A stretch of 64,000 bases of DNA from the NCBI RefSeq assembly GCF_010560025.1, contig NZ_SAIY01000005.1, positions 542,656 through 606,655 on the forward strand. Reading direction: 5' to 3'. The notes under the pieces are model-generated. The model saw only the letters and a list, made by a program, of their open reading frames with translations, ran no database searches and was not told the origin of the DNA. Shown piece by piece: positions 19,529-29,406 of this stretch. How positions within the stretch are numbered: position 1 is the stretch's first letter; each line of letters begins with the position of its first letter. Both the position numbers and the translations under genes were made by a program. Origin of the DNA: Verrucosispora sioxanthis (lineage in GTDB: Bacteria; Actinomycetota; Actinomycetes; Mycobacteriales; Micromonosporaceae).

Positions 19529-20740
19529 ATGAGACAGATCACCGCCACCCGCCTGGGGCGGGCACTCGCCGGTGCCGGCGTCCTCACCCTCGCCCTCACC
19601 CTGGGCGGCACCGCGTCCTTCGCCGGTGCGCCGACGACCGCCAGGCCGACCCTCACGGGTTTCGCGTCGCTGCCGGCCGCCACCTTCGTACCCGGCAGCG
19701 AGCCCTCCGGCAGCCTCGTCACCGGCAACACCAACGGCTACCCCACACCCTTCGCCGACCAGCCGATCCAGGGCTTCTCCGGTATCGCCGACAACGGCGA
19801 CGGCACCTTCGACGTGCTGTCCGACAACGGCTACGGCAACCAGGCGAACTCGGCGGACTTCCTGCTGCGCATCCAGCGGCTCGCTCCGGTGTTCGCCACC
19901 GGCGACGTCGACGTGGTCGGCGGGATCAACCTCACCGACCCCGACGGGCACGTGCCGTGGCAGTTGACCCGCACCGACCGGGTGCTCACCGGCGCCGACT
20001 TCGACATCGAGTCGATCGTCAAGGCAGCCGACGGCAGCTACTGGATCGGCGACGAGTTCGGACCGTACCTACTGCACTTCGACCGGGCCGGCCGACTGCT
20101 GCGGGCGCCGATCCCGCTCGACGGTGTGGTCGCCCCGGAAACCGCCGCGCGCACCGGCGTCCCCGCCACCCTCGCCAGCAGCCGGGGCTTCGAGGGCCTG
20201 GCCGCCTCCCCCGACGGCCGCCATCTCTACGCGCTGCTGGAGGGCACCGTCGCCGGTGACGCTCCCGGCCAGTTGCGGCTCAACGAGTTCGACAGGCGCA
20301 CCGGCCGCTACACCGGCAAGCGTCTCACCTACCGACTCGAAGCGCCGAACCTCGCGATCGGCGACGCGATCGCGATCGACCGGCACCGCTTCCTGATCAT
20401 CGAGCGGGACGGCGGTCAGGGCCCCACCGCAGTGGTCAAGCGGCTCTACGTCGCCGACGCCCGCGACCGGGACCGGGACGGCCTGCTGGACAAGACCCTG
20501 CTCGTCGATCTGATGAACGTCGCCAACCCGAAGCGGCTGGGTGGCTTCGACACCACCTTCACGTTCCCCTTCCAGACCATCGAGAACGTGGTGATCCTGG
20601 ACAAGCGGCGGGTGGCGGTGCTCAACGACAACAACTTCCCGTTCTCGACCGGTCGTACCGCCGAGGTGGCCGAGGACAACGAGTGGATCGTCATCACGCT
20701 GCCCCGCTCGCTCGACCCGGACCGACGCGTCCTGAGGTGA
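19529..20740 (+). CDS. secreted esterase-like/phytase-like beta-propeller protein
   Basis: Exported protein of 403 residues. A Sec signal peptide is clear (RALAGAGVLTLALTLGGTASFAGA, cleavage near residue 33). The mature part matches the phytase-like esterase domain family (PF13449 type): GFSGIADNGDGTFDVLSDNGYG, DFDIESIVKAADGSYWIGDEFG, the SRGFEGLAASPDG segment and ENVVILDKRRVAVLNDNN. Such proteins are calcium-rich propellers of uncertain substrate, often annotated as phosphodiesterase or phytase. No strong ribosome site precedes the ATG at 19529. A terminator with a T-run follows directly. Confidence 0.87.
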   Translation: MRQITATRLGRALAGAGVLTLALTLGGTASFAGAPTTARPTLTGFASLPAATFVPGSEPSGSLVTGNTNGYPTPFADQPIQGFSGIADNGDGTFDVLSDNGYGNQANSADFLLRIQRLAPVFATGDVDVVGGINLTDPDGHVPWQLTRTDRVLTGADFDIESIVKAADGSYWIGDEFGPYLLHFDRAGRLLRAPIPLDGVVAPETAARTGVPATLASSRGFEGLAASPDGRHLYALLEGTVAGDAPGQLRLNEFDRRTGRYTGKRLTYRLEAPNLAIGDAIAIDRHRFLIIERDGGQGPTAVVKRLYVADARDRDRDGLLDKTLLVDLMNVANPKRLGGFDTTFTFPFQTIENVVILDKRRVAVLNDNNFPFSTGRTAEVAEDNEWIVITLPRSLDPDRRVLR

Positions 20741-20744
20741 CCGG

Positions 20745-20804
20745 CGCCGCCGCCCTACCCGTCCGCCGGCCTTCGGCACGGCCGGGGCAGGGCGGCGGCG
20801 TTTT
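20745..20804 (+). terminator. rho-independent terminator of the phytase-like gene
   Basis: Arms CGCCGCCGCCCT (20745-20756) and AGGGCGGCGGCG (20789-20800) pair perfectly and are followed by TTTT (20801-20804), one of the few U-tailed terminators in the window. Confidence 0.8.
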
Positions 20805-20833
20805 CCCCGAAGGTGCCCGGGTACCCGGGCGGC

Positions 20834-21052
20834 ATGGCCGACGAGGAGTTCCGCACCGGCGACCACGTCTCCTGGGCCAGCCACAGCGGCCGGGCCCACG
20901 GTGTGGTCAAGGAGAAGCTGACCGAACGCACCCACGTACGCGGGCACGCCGTGAACGCGACACCGGAGCAGCCGCAGTACCGCATCCGCAACGACGACTC
21001 GGGCCGGGATGTGGCCCACCGCCCGGAGGTGTTGCGCCGTGAGCAGTCGTGA
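20834..21052 (+). CDS. DUF2945 (HVA1-type) small protein
   Basis: A 72-residue protein of the DUF2945/HVA1 family: FRTGDHVSWASHSGRAHGVV, then QPQYRIRNDDSGRDVAHRPE. The fold is a small beta-barrel likened to Tudor domains, function unknown. Its last bases overlap the start of the next gene, so the two are translationally coupled. The ATG at 20834 gives the usual family start; an in-frame codon at 20813 lies inside the upstream terminator region. Confidence 0.82.
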   Translation: MADEEFRTGDHVSWASHSGRAHGVVKEKLTERTHVRGHAVNATPEQPQYRIRNDDSGRDVAHRPEVLRREQS

Positions 21053-21470
21053 CGACCCCGACCAGACCTACCGGGAGTTCACCGAGGCGGTGAACATGAA
21101 GCCCGGCGAGCTGTCCACGTGGCTGGACACCGACGAGTCCAAGCATGTCGGCTGGCGGCGGAAGGGCAGCGGCGGCGGCGAGACGGTCGGCCACGAGTCC
21201 GGCCGAAAGATCATCGATCTGTTGCGCCGCAAGCGTGGCCAACTGACCGAGGCCGACTACAAGCACATGCGCAAGGTCGTCGGGTACGTGCGGCGGCACA
21301 TGGCCCAGCGGCCCAGCGGCGACGTGCGCGACACCCGGTGGCGGTACTCGCTGATGAACTGGGGCCACGACCCGGTCAAGGCACCGCTGCCACCGCCCGG
21401 CGGCCCCTCCCGCAAGGCCCTCGACCGCCACGGCACCCCACCCAAGTCCCGCCGCGGCCCCGCCCGCTGA
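21039..21470 (+). CDS. DUF3140 family protein
   Basis: A 143-residue basic protein of the DUF3140 family, sometimes annotated as DNA-binding. It reads YREFTEAVNMKPGELSTWL, then the SKHVGW and ESGRKIIDLLRRKR stretches and a C-terminal DTRWRYSLMNWGHDP motif. The GTG at 21039 overlaps the DUF2945 stop by 14 bases. The adjacent DUF2945-DUF3140 pair suggests joint function, which is unknown. It ends before a strong inverted repeat facing polA. Confidence 0.8.
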   Translation: MSSRDDPDQTYREFTEAVNMKPGELSTWLDTDESKHVGWRRKGSGGGETVGHESGRKIIDLLRRKRGQLTEADYKHMRKVVGYVRRHMAQRPSGDVRDTRWRYSLMNWGHDPVKAPLPPPGGPSRKALDRHGTPPKSRRGPAR

Positions 21471-21784
21471 ACCCACAACCCGCGCACCCCACCCACCCAC
21501 CACCACACCAGCACCAGCACCAGCAGGCGACAACTCCGGCGAAGTCGATGTGTCAGCCGGCCCTGGAAACAGCAACTTCCCCGAAACTGCCTGCCATCAA
21601 CGCACGGTTCGTCCACATGCCCGTGACCGACCCGCGTTCCGCGACCACGTCAGGGTTTCGGGGCAGCCCGACCCGCGCAGGGATCAAGCCTGACCGCCCG
21701 GAGCGGGTCGGGCTGCCCCGAAACCCCTTCCACGGGTACCCCGAAGCCCCTCCAGGGCGGCCCCGAAACCCCTCCGAGACCGGC
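21471..21784. other. repeat-rich convergent spacer between DUF3140 gene and polA
   Basis: No gene is supported in these 314 bases. They contain the sequence CAACTTCCCCGAAACTGC near 21571, related to a duplicated element at 53.8 kb, several copies of CCCCGAAACCCC-like words, and the long inverted repeat listed separately. Confidence 0.6.
21653..21726. repeat. perfect 24-bp inverted repeat downstream of polA
   Basis: Arms 21653-21676 (GGGTTTCGGGGCAGCCCGAC plus CCGC) and 21703-21726 are exact complements around a 26-base loop. It lies between two convergent 3' ends and can act as a bidirectional terminator, though its length and GGTTTCGGGG core suggest a dispersed element. Confidence 0.8.
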
Positions 21785-24484
21785 TCAGTGGTCGGCGCTG
21801 TTCCAGTCGCGGCCGTCACCCACCGACACCTCCAGCGGCACCGACAGCGGGTACGCCCCACCCATCTCACGTCGGACCAGTTCCTCGAGCGCCGCCCGTT
21901 CGCCGGGTGCCACCTCGAAGACCAGCTCGTCGTGCACCTGCAGCAGCATCCGGGAGCGCAGCCCGGCGTCGCGCAGGGCGGTGTCGACGTGCAGCATGGC
22001 GACCTTGATGATGTCCGCCGCGGAACCCTGGATGGGGGCGTTGAGCGCCATCCGCTCGGCCATCTCCCGCCGCTGCCGGTTGTCGCTGACCAGGTCGGGC
22101 AGGTAACGCCGGCGGCCGAGAATGGTGGAGGTGTAGCCGTCCTGGCGGGCCCGGGCGACCACCTCCTGGAGGTAGTCCCGCACGCCGCCGAACCCGGCGA
22201 AGTAGTTCTCCATCAACCCGCGCGCCTCCTCGGCGCTGATGCCGAGCTGCTGGGACAGACCGAAGGCGCTGAGCCCGTACGCCAGGCCGTAGTTCATCGC
22301 CTTGATCTTGCGCCGCTGGTCCGGGGTGACCTCCGCCAGCGGCACCGTGAAGACCGACGAGGCCGTCGCGGCGTGGAAGTCGGCGCCGGAGTTGAACGCC
22401 TGGATCAGCGCGTCGTCGGCCGACAGGTGCGCCATGATCCGCATTTCGATCTGGCTGTAGTCGGCGGTCAGCAGGCACTCGAAGCCCTCACCAACCACGA
22501 AGGCGCGGCGGATCCGGCGCCCCTCCTCGGTACGGATGGGGATGTTCTGCAGGTTGGGCTCGGTGGAGGAGAGCCGTCCGGTGGCGGCCACCGTCTGGTT
22601 GAACGTGGTGTGGATGCGCCCGTCGTCGGAGACCGACTTGAGCAGCCCGTCCACCGTCGACTTGAGTTTGGCCACGTCGCGGTGCCGCAGCAGGTGGGCC
22701 AGCACCGGATGCGGGTTCTGCGCGTAGAGCCACTGCAACGCGTCGGCGTCGGTGGTGTAACCCGTCTTGATCCGCTTGGTCTTGGGCAGATTCAGCTCAC
22801 CGAAGAGGATCTCCTGCAACTGCTTGGGCGAGCCGAGGTTGAACTCCCGCCCCACCGCCTCGTACGCGCCCTGCGCGGCCGCCTTCACCTCGGCGGCGAA
22901 GTGCGCCTCCAACTCCGTCAGGTAGTCGGTGTCCGCGGCGATGCCGGTGCGCTCCAACTGCGCCAGCACCCGCATCAGCGGCAGCTCCACCCCGGCCATC
23001 AGCCGGGCCGACTGCTCCCCGTCGCGGGACAGCTCCGCGTCGATCGCGTCGGCCAGGTCGAGGGTGGCGCGGGCGTGCAGCATGAGGTTCTGCTCGGCCG
23101 CGCCGTCGCCGCCAAGACCGTCGAGGGTCAGCTGGCCGGACTCCGGTGCGTCGACCCGCAGCTCCCGATGCAGGTAGCGCAGTGCCAGGTCGGTCAGGTC
23201 GTAGGAGCGCTGGTCGGGGCGGGCAAGGTACGCGGCGATCTGGGTGTCGCGGGCGATGCCGGCCAGCGCCCAGCCGTGCGCGGCGAAGGCGAGCACGGCC
23301 GGTTTGCTGTCGTGCAGCACCTTGGGCCGGGTCTCGTCGGCCAGCCACGCCGCCAGCGCCGCCTCGTCGGCGGCTTCCAGCTGAGCCGGGTCGAACCAGG
23401 CCGCCGCGCCGTCGGCGGTGGCCAGCGCCATCCCGGTGACGGTGGCGGTGTGCCGGCGGTTCGGCCCGGTGTCGAGCTTGACCGCGACGCCGACCCCGGT
23501 GCCGGCCGGTGCGTGCGTCGCCAGCCAGCCAGCCAGCGCCCCGGGCTCGGCCAGCACCTCACCGACCAGGTCGAAGCCCGACTCCGCCTCCGGCTCGACC
23601 GCCTCCAGGTACTGGTAGAGACGGTCGCGCAGGATGCGGAACTGAAGCGTGTCGAAGACCTGGTGCACCGCCTCCCGGTCCCATCCCTGCCAGCGGGCGT
23701 CCTCGGGGCGCACCGGTAGCTCCAGGTCGGCGACCAGCTGGTTGATCTCGTAGTTGCGGATCACGTCGGCGAGCCGTTCCCGGAGACTGTCCCCCGCCTT
23801 GCCCTTGATCTCGTCGGCCCGGGCGATGACGCCCACCACCCCACCGTAGGTGTTGATCCACTTCGCCGCGGTCTTCGGGCCGACGCCGGGGATGCCGGGC
23901 AGGTTGTCGCTGGTCTCGCCGACCAGGGCGGCCAGGTCACGGTAACGGCCGGGGGTCACGCCGTACTTCGTCTCGACCGCCGCCGGGTCCATCCGCGCCA
24001 GGTCGGAGACGCCCTTGCGCGGGTAGAGCACGGTGATCTGCTCGTCGACCAACTGGAACGCGTCCCGGTCACCGGTGCAGATCAGCACCGGCATGCCCTG
24101 GTCACGGGCCTGGCAGGCCAGGGTGGCGATGACGTCGTCGGCCTCGTAGCCCTCCTTCTCCACCACCGGCACCCGCAGCGCCGCCAGGACCTCCTTCACC
24201 AGGCTGACCTGGCCCTTGAAGTCGGTCGGGGTCTCACTGCGGCCCGCCTTGTACTCCGCGTACTTCTCGGTGCGGAAGGACCGGCGGGACACGTCGAAGG
24301 CGACGACGATGTGGGTCGGTTGCTCGTCCCGCAACACATTGATCAACATCGAGGTGAAGCCGTAGACCGCGTTTGTCGGCTGCCCGGTCGTGGTGGAGAA
24401 GTTCTCCACCGGCAGGGCGAAGAACGCCCGGTAGGCCAGGGAGTGTCCGTCGACGAGGAGCAGGCGCGGGGTCGTAGCTGTCAC
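21785..24484 (-). CDS. polA: DNA polymerase I
   Basis: Gap-filling and primer-removing polymerase of 899 residues. The N-terminal 5'-3' flap nuclease runs to about 290 (LLVDGHSLAYRAFFALP, EADDVIATLA, GIPGVGPKTA). The middle region to about 500 has the fold of the 3'-5' exonuclease but lacks the metal-binding acidic motif, as in other actinobacterial PolA. The polymerase domain has motif A TADYSQIEMRIMAHLS, motif B RRKIKAMNYGLAYGLS and motif C LLQVHDELVFE. The GTG at 24484 opens VTATTPRLLLVDG, the family start. Frame is clean. Confidence 0.97.
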   Translation of the reverse strand: MTATTPRLLLVDGHSLAYRAFFALPVENFSTTTGQPTNAVYGFTSMLINVLRDEQPTHIVVAFDVSRRSFRTEKYAEYKAGRSETPTDFKGQVSLVKEVLAALRVPVVEKEGYEADDVIATLACQARDQGMPVLICTGDRDAFQLVDEQITVLYPRKGVSDLARMDPAAVETKYGVTPGRYRDLAALVGETSDNLPGIPGVGPKTAAKWINTYGGVVGVIARADEIKGKAGDSLRERLADVIRNYEINQLVADLELPVRPEDARWQGWDREAVHQVFDTLQFRILRDRLYQYLEAVEPEAESGFDLVGEVLAEPGALAGWLATHAPAGTGVGVAVKLDTGPNRRHTATVTGMALATADGAAAWFDPAQLEAADEAALAAWLADETRPKVLHDSKPAVLAFAAHGWALAGIARDTQIAAYLARPDQRSYDLTDLALRYLHRELRVDAPESGQLTLDGLGGDGAAEQNLMLHARATLDLADAIDAELSRDGEQSARLMAGVELPLMRVLAQLERTGIAADTDYLTELEAHFAAEVKAAAQGAYEAVGREFNLGSPKQLQEILFGELNLPKTKRIKTGYTTDADALQWLYAQNPHPVLAHLLRHRDVAKLKSTVDGLLKSVSDDGRIHTTFNQTVAATGRLSSTEPNLQNIPIRTEEGRRIRRAFVVGEGFECLLTADYSQIEMRIMAHLSADDALIQAFNSGADFHAATASSVFTVPLAEVTPDQRRKIKAMNYGLAYGLSAFGLSQQLGISAEEARGLMENYFAGFGGVRDYLQEVVARARQDGYTSTILGRRRYLPDLVSDNRQRREMAERMALNAPIQGSAADIIKVAMLHVDTALRDAGLRSRMLLQVHDELVFEVAPGERAALEELVRREMGGAYPLSVPLEVSVGDGRDWNSADH

Positions 24485-24958
24485 GGCTGCGACTCTAGTC
24501 CGTACCGCCGACAACAACCGCCCCGACGTGGCCGGCCGGCAGCCGGTGGCCTCCCGGCGAAACCGCAGCTCGCAGCCGAGCGGGAAGGGAACGGGAAGGT
24601 CCAGCGGTAATGCTGGCGGGCGGACGTGCGGCGACTTCGGTGACGGGACGCAGACCGACGGCAACGGCCGGCGGTGTCGCGACCCGCCCACCGGCCGATG
24701 TCCTCCCAGGCGAGGCGCCGTCACGACCGCACGCACGGCGAAGGACCATTCGGGGGCGGGCGGGCCGACAGGTCCGCCTGCAGCGTCCTTCGCCGACCAC
24801 TCGGCGCGGGGCCGGCCCGGCGAAGGCCGGCCCCGCCGGTGCCGGACGCCTCGCCGGCACCGGTGGCGGTCCGCCATGTTCCGGTGCCCCGGTAGCAGCC
24901 TTCCCGTCTGGTCCTAAACTCGCGGCGAGTCCCGTTCGCCGCGCCGCAGAGGACGTCC
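24485..24958. promoter_or_regulatory. divergent spacer upstream of polA and the SARP regulator, with two palindromes
   Basis: This 474-base gap has no supported gene. Two perfect palindromic hairpins lie back to back: GGGGCCGGCC and its complement at 24808-24834, and CCGGTGCCGG and its complement at 24836-24863, about 95-150 bases upstream of the regulator start. They could be operator or attenuator structures. Promoters could not be assigned. Confidence 0.4.
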
Positions 24959-27723
24959 GTGGAGTTACACCTGCTCGGTCCCGTCGAGATCCGGCACCAC
25001 GAGCGGCCCGTCGCCGTCGGTCGCCGGCTGCACCGTCTCCTGCTCGGGATACTCGCGCTACGCGCCAACACACTGGTGTCGACAAGTGAGCTCGTCGACC
25101 TGCTGTGGTCCGCCCGCGCACCGCGCACCGCCCGCGCCATGGTGCACTCGCGGGTGTCCGAGCTGCGCACCGCCCTGACCGCCGCCGGCATCGGCGACGA
25201 GCAGCTGACCATCCTGACCGACGGCAGCGGCTACCGGATGCTGCTCGATCCCACCACCGTCGACGTGCACCGGTTCCGGCTGTTGGTTGCCCGCGGCGGC
25301 GTTGCTGACGGGGCGCTCGACTGGCCGCAGCGGCGAGACCTGCTGCGCGAAGCCCTCGCCCTGTGGCGGGGGCCGGCCTTCGGTGGGTGGCTGCCCCGCC
25401 AACCGCCACCACCCGAGGTCGAATCGCTCGAGGATGCCCGGTTGACCGCCCTGGAGCAGCTCTTCGAGGCTGAGCTGAACACGGACGCCGACGCCGGTGT
25501 GCTCGTCGAACGGCTGGGCCCGCTCGCCGCGCAGCACCCCAGCCGGGAACGCTTCACCCTGTCGCTCATGCGCGCCCTCGCCGCCAGCCACCGCCCCGGC
25601 GACGCGCTGCGGGCCTACGAGCAGCACCGGCGCTGGCTCGCCGCCGAACTGGGCGCCGACCCGAGTGACGAACTGCGGCACCTGCACCTCACCCTGCTCC
25701 GCGCCGTCGAACCGGACGGATCGCCGCCAGACGTCGCCATGTCCACCCCGACGCTCCCGCCGGGACCGGCCGAACTGCCCGCGGAACCGGGCGGCTTCGT
25801 CGGGCGGCGGGCCGAGCTGACGCACCTCGACGCCGCCGTGCGCACCGGCAGCCGGATCGTCGCGCTCGTCGGTCCCGCCGGGGTCGGCAAGACGGCGCTC
25901 GCCCTGCGGTTCGCCCACGCCCGGCTGCACCAGCGGCCCGCCGCCCACCTGTACGCCGACCTGCGCGGCACCGCCGAGCCGGTCGCCCCCGCCACGGTGC
26001 TGGAGCGGTTCCTGCGGGCCCTCGGCGTGCCCGGGGACGCCATTCCCGCCGACCTCGACGAGCGGGCCGCCCGCTACCGCTCCGAGCTGGCCGGCCAGCC
26101 GGTGCTGATCCTGCTGGACAACGCCGACTCCTCGCACCAGGTCCGGCCGTTGCTGCCGGGCGCCGGTAGCAGTCTCGTGCTGATCACCAGTCGGCGTCGC
26201 CTCGACGGCCTGGTCGCCACCCACGGCGCCACCCAGGTCGTCCTCGCCCCGCTCACCGAATCCGACGCACAGCACCTCCTCCGGCAGGGGCTCGCTGCCT
26301 CGGCGGCGGACGAGTCGGCGGAGCTGCGCCGGATCGCCGAACTGTGCGACCGGCTGCCGCTGGCGCTCGGATCGCCGCCGCGCGGCTGGGCGAGTTCGGC
26401 GGCGGAACGGCGCTGGCCGGGAGGCTCGCCGCCGAGGGCGACCGGATCGGCCTGCTGACGGCGGAGGACGTCTCGGTACGAGCGGCCCTCCAGGTCTCCC
26501 TCACCGCGCTGGACGGTCCGAGCCGCACCATGTTCCACCTGCTCGGCGTGCACCCGGGGCAGCGTCCCGGCACCGACGCGTGCGCGGCGCTGGCCGGGCT
26601 GCCACCGCCCGTGACCCGGGACCTGCTCGACCGGTTGGCCGCCGTTCACCTGGTGCGCTCCGTCGACGGCCGCCATCAGATGCACGACCTGGTCCGGCTG
26701 TTCGCCGCCGAACAGGCTGCCGCCGACCCGGTCGCGGCGACGGCGGCACTGGAGCGGACGCTCACCTTCTACCGGAACACCGCCGCCGCGGCCGACCGCG
26801 TGCTGCGTCCGGCGGAACGGCCCAACTTCGACACCGCCGGGTCCCCGGTACGCTTCGCCGACCTGCCGGCCGCGCTGGCCTGGCTGGACGCGGAGGCCGA
26901 CAACCTGGTGGCGGCCGTCGAGCGGGCCGAGGCGGACCATCCGCAACTCGCCTGGCAGATCGCCGCGGCGATGTACGGCTGGCTGTTCCGCCGTCACCAA
27001 CGCGACCGCTGGATCGACCTGTACACACGTGGTGTCCGAGCCGCGCGGCAGGTCGGCGACGCCCGGGGCGAGGCCATGCTCAGCGGCCGGTTGGCGATCC
27101 CGCTCAGCCTGCTCGGCCGGCACGACGAGGCGGCCGGTCACTGCGCCCGGGCGTACGAGCTGCGGGTCGCCGAGGGCGACCAGCTCGGCGCGGCGACGGC
27201 GCTGCTGAACCTCGCGGCGATCGAGAACAACGCCGGGCGTCCCGCCGAGGCGATCCGGCGGCTCACCCAGGCCGAGGAGCGCAGCCGCGCCCTGCCCGAC
27301 GCCGGTCATCTGCGTGCCCTGGTCGCCAGTAACCTGGGCGAGGCCCACCAGCTCGCCGGACGGCTCGACCACGCGGTGGAGCACTACCGGACGGCGTTGG
27401 CGCTCGCCGAGACGCACTGCGGAGCCCGGGACATGGCGGAGATCCTGGTCGGGCTGGCACGGACCCACCGCCGCGCCGGGCAGCCGCTGGAGACCCTACG
27501 GCTGGGACAACGCGCCGTCGAGCAGGCCCGGCTGGCCGGGGACGTGCTGATCGAGGCAGAGGCACGCGAGGAACTGGGGCACGCCCACCTGGCCCGCCGC
27601 GAGCGCGCTCGGGCACTCACGGAGCTGAGCACCGCGCTGGAGACGTACCGGGAGAAGGGACACCGCGGCACCGCCGAGCTGACCAGCCGGCTGGCGGAGC
27701 TGACCCGGTCGGCGCCCGACTGA
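24959..27723 (+). pseudogene. AfsR/SARP-type regulator (winged helix, BTAD, NB-ARC, TPR), one frameshift
   Basis: Large transcription activator of the AfsR/DnrI type, about 920 residues when read across the break. Residues 1-90 are an OmpR-like winged helix (MELHLLGPVEIRHHERPVAVG), 95-245 the BTAD domain, 270-480 an NB-ARC ATPase with P-loop GPAGVGKTAL, Walker B LILLDNADSS and LITSRRRL, and the remainder TPR repeats. The frame changes near 26367: CDRLPLAL should run on into RIAAARLGEFGG, but one base is missing. The GTG start at 24959 has AGAGGA upstream. It may control secondary metabolism, but no biosynthetic cluster adjoins it. Confidence 0.85.
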
Positions 27724-27742
27724 AACGGGCCGGAACAGCACG

Positions 27743-27772
27743 GGGCCGGCCGGTGTCACCACCGGCCGGCCC
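27743..27772. terminator. bidirectional hairpin between SARP regulator and livF
   Basis: Perfect 13-base arms GGGCCGGCCGGTG (27743-27755) and its complement (27760-27772) enclose a four-base TCAC loop, between two convergent stop codons 60 bases apart. Confidence 0.8.
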
Positions 27773-27782
27773 GCGACGCGAC

Positions 27783-28493
27783 TCAGGCCACGCCCAGGTA
27801 CGCCTCCTTGACCGACGGGTCGTGCAGCAGATCCTGCCCGGTGCCCTCCTTGACGATCCGGCCGGTCTCCAGCACGTACCCCCGGTGGGCCCGGGAGAGC
27901 GCCTGCTGGGCGTTCTGCTCCACCAGCAGGATCGTGGTGCCCTGCTGGTTGATCTCCGTGATGATGTCGAAGATCTGCTGGATGATCATCGGAGCGAGGC
28001 CCATCGACGGCTCGTCCAGCAGCAGCAGCTTCGGCCGGCTCATCAACGCCCGGCCCACCGCGAGCATCTGCTGCTCGCCGCCGGAGAGCGTGCCGCCGTG
28101 CTGGCGGCGCCGCTCGGCCAGCCGGGGGAACAGCGTGAACACCCGGTCCAGGTCGGCGGCGATCCCGGCGTGGTCCCGCCGGGTGTACGCCCCCATGTCA
28201 AGGTTGTCCAGCACCGTCATGCCCGGGAAGATGCCCCGCCCCTCGGGTGCCTGGCAGATGCCCCGACGCACCCGCAGGTCGGCCCGCAGGTTGGTGATGT
28301 CCTCACCGTTGAATCGGATCGAGCCCAGGGCCACCGGCCGGAGTCCGGAGATGGCCCGCATCGTGCTGGACTTTCCGGCACCGTTGGCGCCGATGAGCGC
28401 GACCACTTCGCCTTCCTCGACGTGCAGGCTGATGCCGTGCAGCGCCTCGATCCGGCCGTAGCGCAGTGTCAGGTCGTCGATCTCAAGCAGCAT
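27783..28493 (-). CDS. livF: branched-chain amino acid ABC transporter ATP-binding protein LivF
   Basis: Cytoplasmic ATPase of the leucine/isoleucine/valine importer, 236 residues. Walker A GANGAGKS, signature LSGGEQQMLAVGRALM, Walker B LLLLDEPSMGLAP and the switch LLVEQNAQQAL are all present. It is the last gene of a five-gene operon; its ATG at 28493 overlaps the livG stop by 11 bases. It pairs with LivG to power import through LivH-LivM. Confidence 0.95.
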   Translation of the reverse strand: MLLEIDDLTLRYGRIEALHGISLHVEEGEVVALIGANGAGKSSTMRAISGLRPVALGSIRFNGEDITNLRADLRVRRGICQAPEGRGIFPGMTVLDNLDMGAYTRRDHAGIAADLDRVFTLFPRLAERRRQHGGTLSGGEQQMLAVGRALMSRPKLLLLDEPSMGLAPMIIQQIFDIITEINQQGTTILLVEQNAQQALSRAHRGYVLETGRIVKEGTGQDLLHDPSVKEAYLGVA

Positions 28494-29406
28494 CTGCGGG
28501 CTCCCCCAGGTAGGCCGCGATCACCTTCGGGTTGTCCCGCACCTCGGCGGGCGAACCCTCGGCGATCTTCTTGCCGAACTCCAGGACCACGATCCGGTCG
28601 GTGACCCCCATGACGAGCCGCATGTCGTGCTCGATGAGCAGGACCGTGAACCCCCGGTCCCGGATCTTGCGGATCAGGTCGAGCAGTTCCTCCTTCTCCG
28701 CCGGGTTGAACCCGGCGGCCGGCTCGTCGAGGCAGAGCAACTTCGGCTCGGTCGCCAGGGCTCGGGCGATCTCCAGTCGGCGCTGGTAGCCGTACGGGAG
28801 GTTGCGCGCCAGGTCGTTGGCCCGGTCGGCGATGCCCACGAACCGCAGCAGCTCCAGTGCCTTCCGCTCCCCGGCACGCTCCTCCAGCGTGTGCCGGGAG
28901 ATGCCGAACACCTGCGCCGACGACCGGCGGACCTGCTGCCAGAACCGGAGCAGCCCGTTGGTCGAGTCGACCACCGGCAACTCCTCCGGCTTGGGCTTGA
29001 CGCGGTAGAGCCGGAACAGCGCCCCGATCACGCTCGTGTGGTGCCGAGAATCCGCCCCCACCAGCACGTTCTCCAGCGCGGTCATCTCCGGGAACAGCCG
29101 GATGTTCTGGAACGTCCGGGCGATCCCCATCCGGTTGATTCGGTGCGGCTTACGCCCGCTCACCTGCTCCCCGTCGAAGCGAACCTCGCCCGAGGTCGGC
29201 CGGTAGACACCCGTCATCGCGTTGAAACAGGTGGTCTTGCCGGCCCCGTTCGGACCGATCAACCCGATGATCTCGCCCTTGTAGATCTGGAAACTCAGGT
29301 TGTCGAGCGCCACCACCCCACCGAAGCGGAGCGTGACCTGGTCCACCTCGAGCAACACCTCGCGCGGGGCGGCGTCCTCGGGCGACGTCATCTGCTTAGG
29401 CAACAT
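28483..29406 (-). CDS. livG: branched-chain amino acid ABC transporter ATP-binding protein LivG
   Basis: Second ATPase of the same importer, 307 residues. Walker A GPNGAGKT, signature LPYGYQRRLEIARALA, Walker B KLLCLDEPAAGFNP and VLLIEHDMRLVMGV. An insertion of about 30 residues after the Q-loop (VIGALFRLYRVKPKPEELP) is seen in actinobacterial LivG. The ATG at 29406 overlaps the end of livM by 11 bases and has AAGGAGG nine bases upstream, which decides it over the ATG at 29391. Confidence 0.94.
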   Translation of the reverse strand: MLPKQMTSPEDAAPREVLLEVDQVTLRFGGVVALDNLSFQIYKGEIIGLIGPNGAGKTTCFNAMTGVYRPTSGEVRFDGEQVSGRKPHRINRMGIARTFQNIRLFPEMTALENVLVGADSRHHTSVIGALFRLYRVKPKPEELPVVDSTNGLLRFWQQVRRSSAQVFGISRHTLEERAGERKALELLRFVGIADRANDLARNLPYGYQRRLEIARALATEPKLLCLDEPAAGFNPAEKEELLDLIRKIRDRGFTVLLIEHDMRLVMGVTDRIVVLEFGKKIAEGSPAEVRDNPKVIAAYLGEPADAA

